Assembly (NCBI GenBank): GCA_039707655.1
Contig: CM077665.1
Coordinates: forward strand, 141,547,148-141,611,147
DNA length: 64,000 nucleotides
Direction of reading: 5' to 3'
DNA from: Elymus sibiricus
Lineage: Eukaryota > Streptophyta > Magnoliopsida > Poales > Poaceae
Shown piece by piece: positions 58,001 through 64,000 of the stretch. The notes beneath the pieces are model-generated. The model worked only from the letters and a program-made list of their open reading frames with translations, had not been told where the DNA came from and ran no database searches. Each line of letters opens with the position of its first letter. Within the stretch, counting starts at the first letter, position 1. The position numbers and the translations under genes are program-made.

Positions 58001-58253
58001 GCACCGGGTTAGCTAACCACTCCGGGTGAAAGACCTCCATGATGAACCCTGCTGCTAAGAGCCGGGCTACTTCTTCTCCAATAGCTTTGCGCCGCTCCTC
58101 ATTGAAACGACGAAGGAATTGCTTGATCGGCTTGAACTTAGGATCCACATTAAGGTGGTGCTCAGCAAACTCTCTCGGTACACCCGGCATGTCAGACGGC
58201 TTCCATGCAAAGATGTCCCGATTCTCACGGATGAATTTGATGAGCGCGCTTTC
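55056..58253 (-). CDS. E3 reverse transcriptase, RNase H and integrase
   Basis: 1,065 codons, same frame as gag-protease, following a TAG; the first internal ATG is 58190. Counting from that Met: RT with FLDAYSGYHQI (~110-120) and the catalytic YVDD at 174-177; RNase H with D463 (HFDGS), E near 501-503, D525-527 and D575; integrase with zinc ligands near 691, 697, C729 and C732, then catalytic D761, D820 and E856 (WGLDMVG, IITDNGT, GQAERAN); and a GPY/F-like segment WEGPFVVSRNLNNGSYYL near residue 1000. Ends at TAA 55058-55056. No other stop or shift is seen, so enzymes look intact if the TAG is read through or bypassed. Confidence 0.9.
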   Translation of the reverse strand, partial: ESALIKFIRENRDIFAWKPSDMPGVPREFAEHHLNVDPKFKPIKQFLRRFNEERRKAIGEEVARLLAAGFIMEVFHPEWLANPVLVLKKNGTWRMCVDYTDLNKACPADPFALPRIDQIIDATAGCESLCFLDAYSGYHQIKMAVKDQEKTAFITPFGAFCYVSMPFGLKSAQATYQRCVQNCLHSQIGCNVHAYVDDIVVKSRKKETLLDDLKETFDNLRVYKMMLNPAKCVFGVPAGKLLGFLVSERGIEANPDKIKAITSLSEPACINDVQRLAGRIAALSRFISRLGEKAIPLYQMIKKTDDFVWSKAAGEAFDALKKQLTEPPVLAASAEKEPLLLYVAANNRAVSAAVVVERKEAGKEYPVQRLVYYVSEVLIESKQRYPHWQKLIYGVFMANRKLKHYFLGHPITVVSSAPLGDIIQNREATGRIAKWALELGPLNLKYVPRTAVKSQALVDFINDWTECQSPEEKPDTTYWTIHFDGSRQLEGSGAGVVLTSPKGDKFCYVLRLMFPCTNNAAEYEALLHGLRVAKEMNLSRVRCLGDSDLVAQQVSGTWDSKDPRMAAYRQAVDVVAGHFKGYQVDHIDRRKNEAADALSRIGSQRKPVPPNVFLDVLYHPSVKLPSEEDLAIPDPEGQLVAALRAIPDWTLPYMAYLTRGELPDEETLARQIVRRSKSMTIINGELHKRSVTGVFQRCVSPEEGKEILNEIHAGDCGHHAGSKSLVAKAFRHGFFWLTAHKDAENLVLKCDGCQKFGRRVHVPAQELRMVPITWPFAVWGLDMVGPFKRSKDKKTHLLVAVDKFTKWVEAEPVSKCDAATAVQFVKKLIYRFGYPHSIITDNGTNLSKGAMQTFCEEEHIRLDVSAVAHPQSNGQAERANQEILRGIKPRLMVPLQRTPGCWVEELPSVLWSINTTPNRSTGYTPFFMVYGAEAVLPSDIHHDSPRVAAYVETDNETACQDALDALDEERDLAAARSAIYQQDLRRYHSRRVKTRTFQAGDLVLRLIQDQTDAHKLSPPWEGPFVVSRNLNNGSYYLIDVRDESRTSGQETLRPWNIAHLRPYYT

Positions 58254-61200
58254 CTATGCGGGGTCCATGTTAGCCCCTATAGTGAACTGCTGAGATGAGT
58301 CGCCCTCCGTAAAATCCACCTGTTTGGTATCATCCGCCGAAAACTTGAGGGGCGGCTCTGATTCCGTAGTAGGCTTCTTCAAGGGAGTCATATCCTCCGG
58401 GTCAACATTCTCTTTATAAAACTTGAGCTCTGCCTCTGCACAACTTGACTCTGCATAAGCCGCATCGCCTTCCTCACATTCAAGAGCCGTCTTACGATCA
58501 CCGTGCACAGTAATCGTTCCTCTTAACCCGGGCATCTTGAGCTGTAAGTAGACATAACAAGGCCTAGCCATGAACTTGGCATAAGCCGGCCGTCCGAATA
58601 AAGCATGATACGGACTTTTAATTTTGACCACCTCAAACCACAGGGACTCCACCCTGTAATTGTACTCATCACCAAAGGCGACTTCCAGCGAAATCCTGCC
58701 CACTGGGTAAGCCGACTTGCCAGGCACCACACCATGAAAGACTGTGGAAGACGGCTTAAGATCTTTGTCAAGCAGACCCATCCGGCTGAAAGTATCATAA
58801 TACAGGATGTTGATGCTGCTACCACCATCCATAAGAACCTTCGTGAACATGTATCCACCAACTTGGGGGGCAACCACCAAAGCTAATTGCCCCGGGTTGT
58901 CAACCCGCGGCGGGTGATCCGCCCTGCTCCAAGTGATGTCATACTCAGACCACTTCAGATATTGCGGGAGAGCCGGCATGACCGCATTAACCGCCCGCTT
59001 GCGTACCTTCTGGTCTCGCTTGTCGAAGCTGGTTGTGAAGACGTGATACTGACCCCCGCTAAGTTGTTTTGGGTTACTCTGAAAACCGGACTGGTTATGT
59101 TGCTGTTGGCCACCGCCTCCAGACTGTTGATTATGACCTCCCTGATTACCCTGATTCTGGTAACCCGACCCTGAGCCGCCAGGACCCAAGCCGGCTCCTG
59201 ACCCGCCTGGCCCTGAGCCGCCGGACGGTCCATTACCGTTGTTATGATGCTGCTGAAGGCTGTAATCTCGAAACTGCCGCATAATGTGGCAATTCCTCCA
59301 CGTATGCCCTGCCGGCTTATCAGGTCGACTATGCTCTGGACAAGGCTTATTAAGCATTGCTTCCAAATTAAATGGAACCTTTCCCTTATTAAAATTCTGC
59401 TTGAAGTTCCCATTGCCCTTGGCATGGTTATTCCCAGCGCTGGTATTCGCCACCAATTCTGACCCGCCGTCCGGGTGTTTCCGCTTGCCAGAGTTGCCGT
59501 TTCCAGCCGCGTTCTGCTGCTGACCCTTTCCATTGTTACCTTTCTTCCCTTGACCTGATTTTTCATCATCAGAGCCTGGGTCTTTCGTGTTGTCAGAGTC
59601 CGCATATTTGGTTAGAGCCGCCATAAGCTCCCCCATGTCTTGACACGAACGTTTAAGCCGGCCAAGCTTCTGCTTCAAAGGCGTAAAGTGGCAATTTTTC
59701 TCCAGAATCAAAACTGCTTGAGCCGCCGTGATCTGTTCTGAAGAGTGGATGATAGTCGAAACCCGCCGGACCCAATGATGAGCCGACTCATCCGTCTGTT
59801 GCACACAATGATCCAAATCCACGATCGTCATGGGCTGCTTGCACGTCCCTTTGAAATTTTTGATAAATTTCGCCTTCAACCCGGCCCAGGAAGTAATAGT
59901 GTTGGGTGGCAAACCCTTCAACCACGTGCGAGCCGGCCCTTCTAGCATCATGATAAAGTACTTGGCACACACTGCATCACTAACATCCAACATCTCCATG
60001 GCGAGCTCATAGCTTTCGATCCAAGCCTCCGGAGGTAGGTCAGCTGTGTAATTGGGCACCTTACGAGGGCCCTTGAAATCTTTTGGCAGGCGCTCGTTCC
60101 GTAAAGCCGGCGCTAAGCACGGCACTCCCACAGCCCGGGAGGTCAACTCGGCTCCGGCTGAGACGGAAGGTGCAGCCGTGGGTTCCGGATGAGCCGCCGC
60201 TGCCGCCAGAGCCGCTGCTTCTCGTTGTGCTCTTGCTCGATCCACCAGCGCCTGCGCATCCAGAGCCGGCCGGTCAGCCCGCGGCGGGTTCCGATGTCGT
60301 TCACTGCTAGATACCGCCGGCGACTCATAACGCCGGCTGTAACTGCGACTGGGGATGGGGGTTGAATGCACACGACTCCGGCTGTAAGCATACTTCTCCT
60401 GCTGGGCCATTGCCGTTCGCAGGTATCCAACCGCGTTCCGCACTTCTTCTGCGAAGGGTGACTCATCGGGGATTGGGATAGCAGTCAGCCGAGTCGCTGC
60501 CGCTACCAAGTTCTCCGCCGGGTTAGAGTAATGACCCGGCGGCGTAGGAAAAGAGGTCGGTGTAATCTGGTTTCGTCGGGGCGGGTTAACCTGCTGATGC
60601 TGAGCCGCCGCCCGGCTTCCAGGTACTTCCGCCGTCCGGGTTACGACCAAAGGCACGTTCTGTCCCGTTCCTGGCGTGTTGAAAAGATTCCTCGCTTCAT
60701 ACTGATCCGGCAAGCGGGATTGGTGCCTCATCCGCTGAACCGCCGCTGCTGATTGCTGCTCCAGCCCAAGACGGAAAGCATCCGCCCTAAGGCGCTCTGC
60801 CTCAGCGTCCATCTGAGTCTTCAGTTCATTAATCTCCTGCTGGACTTCAGTCATCTGATTCTTCAACCTCGCAATCTCCGTGTTACGGGCGGCTTGGTTT
60901 TCAGCTGTGACCTCAGTCGCCATCAGGGTTGAAAGCTCACCCATTAAATCCAGAAGGACCTGAGCCGGCTGCCTGCCAGCCCCCGATCCGGTTGCCTCAG
61001 CAGCTGTGCTGTTATGAGCCGCCGCGGAACCCGCCATGAAGACGGCTGCGCGGTTCGGCGGCTCATATTCCTCCGGCTTATGAAAATCCGACTCGGGGTA
61101 AGGCTCAACGTAGCCCCCGAGTCCGCCATTATGGAGCTGGTAGATTGATTCCGTCTCTCCGCTCGAAGATCCGTTTTCAGAGCAGATGAGAGTTTCCTCC

Positions 61201-61484
61201 TGTGACATAGATCCTTCTAGATCCATGCCCTGAGTGAAGCCGACGAAGACGTGTTTCCGACCCGGTTTAGCACGGGCGGGTTGACCACGTTGGGCGGGTT
61301 GCTTGCGCCGAGCCGGCTCGACGATGTCGGTGTAGACGTCCGGCCCGGGTTCAGATCCGCCGATCTTGCCGATGAAGACGTGAATCCCGCCGAAGGGGAC
61401 CCGGAAACCATACTCAACGGAGTCAGCCTCGGGGCCCCAGCCGGCGTCGTCGATGTAGAGCCGGCCACGGCGACTCTTGGTCAT
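58254..61484 (-). CDS. E3 gag-protease polyprotein
   Basis: I start at ATG 61484 (MTKSRRGRLY), the first ATG downstream of the PBS, although the frame is open back to 61835 inside the LTR. About 1,076 residues to a TAG at 58256-58254. A coiled coil lies near 60900-60780 (EIARLKNQMTEVQQEINELK). The retrotrans_gag core is at about 60100-59600 (YFIMMLEGPARTWLKGLP). A Gly/Gln/Asn-rich linker with a CX..HX..C-like zinc motif (GHTWRNCHIM) is at about 59350-59270. The retropepsin active site VLMDGGSSINILY is near 58820. It would form the particle core and process the polyprotein. The frame continues past the TAG into pol. Confidence 0.9.
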   Translation of the reverse strand: MTKSRRGRLYIDDAGWGPEADSVEYGFRVPFGGIHVFIGKIGGSEPGPDVYTDIVEPARRKQPAQRGQPARAKPGRKHVFVGFTQGMDLEGSMSQEETLICSENGSSSGETESIYQLHNGGLGGYVEPYPESDFHKPEEYEPPNRAAVFMAGSAAAHNSTAAEATGSGAGRQPAQVLLDLMGELSTLMATEVTAENQAARNTEIARLKNQMTEVQQEINELKTQMDAEAERLRADAFRLGLEQQSAAAVQRMRHQSRLPDQYEARNLFNTPGTGQNVPLVVTRTAEVPGSRAAAQHQQVNPPRRNQITPTSFPTPPGHYSNPAENLVAAATRLTAIPIPDESPFAEEVRNAVGYLRTAMAQQEKYAYSRSRVHSTPIPSRSYSRRYESPAVSSSERHRNPPRADRPALDAQALVDRARAQREAAALAAAAAHPEPTAAPSVSAGAELTSRAVGVPCLAPALRNERLPKDFKGPRKVPNYTADLPPEAWIESYELAMEMLDVSDAVCAKYFIMMLEGPARTWLKGLPPNTITSWAGLKAKFIKNFKGTCKQPMTIVDLDHCVQQTDESAHHWVRRVSTIIHSSEQITAAQAVLILEKNCHFTPLKQKLGRLKRSCQDMGELMAALTKYADSDNTKDPGSDDEKSGQGKKGNNGKGQQQNAAGNGNSGKRKHPDGGSELVANTSAGNNHAKGNGNFKQNFNKGKVPFNLEAMLNKPCPEHSRPDKPAGHTWRNCHIMRQFRDYSLQQHHNNGNGPSGGSGPGGSGAGLGPGGSGSGYQNQGNQGGHNQQSGGGGQQQHNQSGFQSNPKQLSGGQYHVFTTSFDKRDQKVRKRAVNAVMPALPQYLKWSEYDITWSRADHPPRVDNPGQLALVVAPQVGGYMFTKVLMDGGSSINILYYDTFSRMGLLDKDLKPSSTVFHGVVPGKSAYPVGRISLEVAFGDEYNYRVESLWFEVVKIKSPYHALFGRPAYAKFMARPCYVYLQLKMPGLRGTITVHGDRKTALECEEGDAAYAESSCAEAELKFYKENVDPEDMTPLKKPTTESEPPLKFSADDTKQVDFTEGDSSQQFTIGANMDPA

Positions 61485-61553
61485 CCTGCCAACCACGTAC
61501 CCCTCGATCCCTGGTAGAGAGCCCTTTGAGAACTCAACACCACCGAGCGTCTG

Positions 61554-61572
61554 CCCCAAGGTGGGCGCCAAC
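61554..61572 (-). other. E3 primer-binding site
   Basis: The minus strand reads GTTGGCGCCCACCTTGGGG directly after the LTR end CACGACA. Same type as E1 at 7197-7216. Confidence 0.82.
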
Positions 61573-62115
61573 TGTCGTGGTTTTGTCACGGCAGATGTCC
61601 GAAGACTTAGGTTCGAGGCCATCGCCATAGCAGTGGACTCAAAGGGGTTGATCGGGACGAAGGACACGAGTTTACCCAGGTTCGGCCCCTCAAGTAGAGG
61701 TAAAAGCCTACGTCCTGCTTGTGTTGTATTAGCTGGAGTATCGATTACAAGGGAGCGGATTGCTTGACCTAGCTCTCGATTACTTTGTTTCTTGTCTAAG
61801 CCGCCCCGGGGTCTAGCCTTTATATAAGAGGTCAAGGCCCCGGGTTACACGAGTCTCAAACCGACTCACACAGCGTGTCCTATTCTGTCTCTAAGCCGCC
61901 ATACCATCTTGGGTAAGCCGCCACCGGGCGGCTTAGCCACCCGGGTCTTCACGCCACCTTCCGTCTCTGGGCCCCTGTCAACGGCCCATCTGGTAAGCCG
62001 CCCTGGCGGCCTTGCCTGCATCCTTAAGCCCACCTTACAAGTCTTGGGCTTACGAGCCGCCCGGTGTAACCCGGCCCCGCCTGGGCGGGTCTCACCACGG
62101 GTTATATCCCCAACA
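61573..62115 (-). repeat. E3 right (5') LTR
   Basis: 543 bp, the same ends as 48868-49410. It drives minus-strand transcription of gag-pol from the TATA box at 61826-61818. Confidence 0.95.
61818..61826 (-). promoter_or_regulatory. TATA box in the E3 5' LTR
   Basis: The minus strand reads CTTATATAAAGGC. Transcription would start about 30 bases downstream, near 61790, leaving about 300 nt before the likely gag ATG at 61484. Confidence 0.65.
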
Positions 62116-62120
62116 CCCCT
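62116..62120. repeat. Target-site duplication of E3, right copy (cccct)
   Basis: Partner of 48863-48867; immediately follows the LTR end CCCCAACA. Confidence 0.93.
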
Positions 62121-62785
62121 GCCTCAAGCGCCGGAGCCCTGCCCTCGCCCTCGACCTCGCCGGAGTCCTGCCCTCGCCCCCGACCCCGGCGCTCGCCCCC
62201 GACCCCCCGACCCCGGCAACCTCGCCCACGCCCCCGACCCCGGCCCCGGCGCGCCACGCCTCCCTCCTCTGCTTCCTCCCCTCCCAACCTTGGCCGTCGT
62301 CGGGCCTGCCTCCTCGCCCCTGCACCCTCTGTAAGCAGAAATTTAGGTTTAGGTGTTTTAGGTGTAGTTAAAAGAAAAAACAGAATTGATTATATAGGTT
62401 TCTTGCATTTTTTAGTTTAAGCAATTGTTGCTATTTAAATTTTATAGTGCTAGTTAGTTAATTAGAATTAGTACGAAACCTAGGACAGATTAGTTAAAGC
62501 AACTGTTGCTATTTAATTTTTTTAGTTTAAGCAATTGTTGTTATTTAAAAAACAGAATTTGAAGTGGACAGATTAGTTAAAGCAACTGATGCTATTTAAT
62601 TTTTTAGTTAAAGCAATTGTTGCTATTTAAAAAAACAGAATTCGAAGTGGACATGTGATATGTGGACATGTGATTTGGACATGTCATATTTGGAATTTGG
62701 ACATGTCATATTTGGACATGTGATGTTTTGGACATGTCATATTTGGAAAATGATGATTATGTGCAGGGTAAATGATCCGAGTGGC
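62121..62785 (+). other. Leader region of the second CACTA gene
   Basis: GC-rich block (62121-62330), then a T/A-rich intron-like stretch with repeats of agttaaagcaactgttgcta and gcaattgttgctatttaa (62400-62640), then tandem tggacatgtgatat-type units (62648-62750). No coding is seen. The frame 61909-62334 runs out of the E3 LTR and is rejected. Confidence 0.65.
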
Positions 62786-62963
62786 CTATGTTTCGCCGGA
62801 ATGTTGATTCATTTCCATTCCGGTGAATTTCAGGCGCTCGATATGTCCACTTTTTAGCAAAGGTCATGCCGAAATTTTCCGTGAATTTTGGCATGACTTG
62901 TGCTAGAAAGTAGGCATATCGAGTGCCGGGATTTGCTGGGAAACGGCATTCCGGCAAACATAG
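62786..62963. repeat. Long imperfect inverted repeat upstream of the second CACTA gene
   Basis: Outer arms ctatgtttcgccggaatg and cattccggcaaacatag; inner arms gtcatgccgaaatt and aattttggcatgac around a loop near 62877-62883; middle arms gctcgatatg and catatcgagt. The arms pair over most of about 85 bases each, so a transcript could fold into a 178-nt hairpin. A smaller hairpin lies inside the left arm. Confidence 0.85.
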
Positions 62964-63035
62964 ATCTTTTTTTTATGTCATTTCTCGTTTTTTTATAGTT
63001 TTAGAATTAAATGAGGAGACTTAATCATAGGAAAC

Positions 63036-64000
63036 ATGTCGAACAACGAAGAAACCGGGCCTTCTGACAAAGATGCAGACGAGATGGATTATGAGGGTGA
63101 ACAACAGTACCTCGACTTTTTGTCTGCTAAGCACAGTCAAGGTTTGCAGGTCGGCCTCGATGATGGTACTGACGCCGACATCGACACCGACGGCGCCAGC
63201 ACCGATGGCGGCGCCGAGACCGGCGGGGAAGGTACCGGCGGGGAAGGTACCGACGCCGATGCCGCTACCGAAAAGAAGAAGCAGAAGAAGCAGAGGATAC
63301 GAAAACCTAACAAACTCGGCATCGGACGACTGGTGATCACAAAGATGGCCCCTGGCAAGTTTGAGCCACTAGAGCCGGAAGAACCTCGCAAGTGCTATGG
63401 GGACCAAGTAGGATGCATCCTACGGGAATGTGCGAGCATCAACGACGATGACTTAAGGAGTAAAGAACATTTGAGGCAGTTGCTCCTGACGAAGTTGCAC
63501 AAGAGATTCAAGTTCCCCGACCAAGATGATAGCATAGAACAACCGTGGGATGATTCGAAGATGAAAAAGATTAACAATCATGCCATGGGCATGTTCAGCA
63601 ATGATTTGGCCTCCTGGAAAGGGAGGGTGAAACGAGCTATTGATGCTGAGGTACCCCTGTCCAAGTTTCTGGAGGAAAATCCGACACTTACGAAAGAGGA
63701 GTTCGAAAAGTTCAAGGACACTTGCGCTACCGAGGCAGCCAAGGCTAAGGCTGCGAAATTCAAGAGCCTTCAGCAAAGGAACACGGGGAAGCATCACCTC
63801 AGAAGCCGTGGCTACCTTGGCAAAAGGCCCATATGGGATAAGGAGGACGCAGAACGTGAAGCCGCGGGTCTCCCAGACCCCTTCGCGAAGTTCACCAACC
63901 CCTTGGAGCGTGACTTCATCAGGGCCCGCTACAAGTGGGACAAGGAAAAGAAGGTTTTTTACACGGACCAGATCACGAGGAAATTGATTACAATACTGGT
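63036..64000 (+). CDS. Second gene of the large CACTA, open to the window edge
   Basis: ATG 63036 opens a frame that stays open for 321 codons to the last base of the window; no stop was seen. N-terminal part acidic; residues 44-77 form an Asp/Gly/Thr-rich repeat (GGEGTGGEGT); residues 80-90 are a basic NLS-like cluster (KKKQKKQRIRK). The rest is mixed and charged, with a helical Lys/Glu-rich segment and motifs SRGYLGKRPIWDKEDAER and PLERDFIRARYKW. It resembles non-TNP2 (TNPA/TNPD-side) proteins of Triticeae CACTA elements, which bind subterminal repeats; this assignment rests on position and general look, not a named domain. The true gene may be spliced beyond the window. Confidence 0.75.
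   Translation, partial: MSNNEETGPSDKDADEMDYEGEQQYLDFLSAKHSQGLQVGLDDGTDADIDTDGASTDGGAETGGEGTGGEGTDADAATEKKKQKKQRIRKPNKLGIGRLVITKMAPGKFEPLEPEEPRKCYGDQVGCILRECASINDDDLRSKEHLRQLLLTKLHKRFKFPDQDDSIEQPWDDSKMKKINNHAMGMFSNDLASWKGRVKRAIDAEVPLSKFLEENPTLTKEEFEKFKDTCATEAAKAKAAKFKSLQQRNTGKHHLRSRGYLGKRPIWDKEDAEREAAGLPDPFAKFTNPLERDFIRARYKWDKEKKVFYTDQITRKLITIL

Larger units (their letters stand above)
48868..62115 (-). mobile_element. E3: complete young Tat-like Gypsy retrotransposon with antisense gene
   Basis: 13,248 bp, with two 543-bp LTRs, TG...CA ends and TSD cccct. The minus strand carries PBS, gag-protease (61484-58254) and RT-RNase H-integrase (58253-55056), separated by one TAG. The plus strand carries a six-exon gene (50331-53914) between pol and the 3' LTR. 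An antisense gene in this place is a known feature of several Tat-lineage grass elements (Grande and RIRE2 types). The LTRs differ at one site by eye (49051 t, 61756 c), which implies insertion within roughly the last 100,000 years at 1.3e-8 substitutions per site per year. Confidence 0.93.
43804..64000 (+). mobile_element. Large CACTA (En/Spm-type) transposon, split by E3, right end outside the window
   Basis: The left end begins CACAACTAGAGAAAACC, close to the usual CACTACTAGAAAA, followed by subterminal repeats built on gcgctactgctaa. It carries two genes in the same direction: a decayed TNP2-type transposase (44887-48205) and a second gene open from 63036 to the window edge. E3 interrupts it at 48868-62115 with the 5-bp duplication cccct. 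Without E3 the visible part is about 6.9 kb. Confidence 0.85.

Noticed and set aside
1..64000. tRNA genes suggested by TGGTATCAGAGC-type matches
   Set aside because: These are 12-16-base primer-binding sites beside LTRs, with no cloverleaf around them.

Overview
This is intergenic DNA from a large-genome grass, most likely a member of the Triticeae (wheat, Aegilops, barley or rye). The evidence is a Copia LTR that reads like the BARE/WIS/Angela group, an Athila-type Gypsy element whose LTR begins TGATACGTCC and ends in GGGTCATCA, CACTA transposons with long subterminal repeat blocks, and Gypsy elements with GGCGGCTTA-rich LTRs. I see no host gene, tRNA or rRNA in the 64 kb. Almost every base can be given to one of eight transposable-element units, several nested inside others.

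Layout, left to right. (1) 1-11552: 5' part of a minus-strand Copia element, cut by the window edge, with a non-autonomous Gypsy element (E1, 950-8080, TSD caagc) inserted in its gag. (2) 11553-17486: a decayed minus-strand element with very long LTRs (M1). The Copia element landed in the TATA box of its left LTR. (3) 17487-41486: a 5'-truncated Athila-like Gypsy element on the plus strand, with many stops and frameshifts. It is split by (4) 20903-37131, a minus-strand element with 3.9-kb LTRs and a short, largely non-coding interior (E2, LARD-like). E2 in turn carries (5) 25908-31660, a 5.75-kb CACTA transposon with perfect terminal repeats and a seven-exon accessory gene but no TNP2 transposase. 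(6) 41487-43803: relic of another Gypsy element, with a broken coiled-coil antisense gene. (7) 43804-64000: a large plus-strand CACTA transposon with a decayed TNP2-type transposase and an open second gene that runs off the window. It is split by (8) 48868-62115, a very young 13.2-kb Tat-like Gypsy element (E3, TSD cccct).

E3 is the most complete unit. On the minus strand it carries gag-protease and reverse transcriptase-RNase H-integrase in one frame, separated by a single TAG. On the plus strand, between pol and the 3' LTR, lies an intact antisense gene that I can model as six coding exons with five GT-AG introns and a 911-residue product of the 'putative gypsy type transposon' family, with its own TATA box and a 5'-UTR intron. 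Its two 543-bp LTRs differ at one site by eye. E1 shares LTR motifs, primer-binding site and spacer repeats with E3 and looks like a coding-free relative.

Inferred order of events: the M1 and Athila-like elements are oldest; Copia entered M1 and E1 entered Copia; E2 entered the Athila-like integrase and the small CACTA entered E2; E3 entered the large CACTA most recently. Intact genes here are E3's antisense gene, E3 gag-pol apart from one TAG, and the visible part of the large CACTA's second gene.
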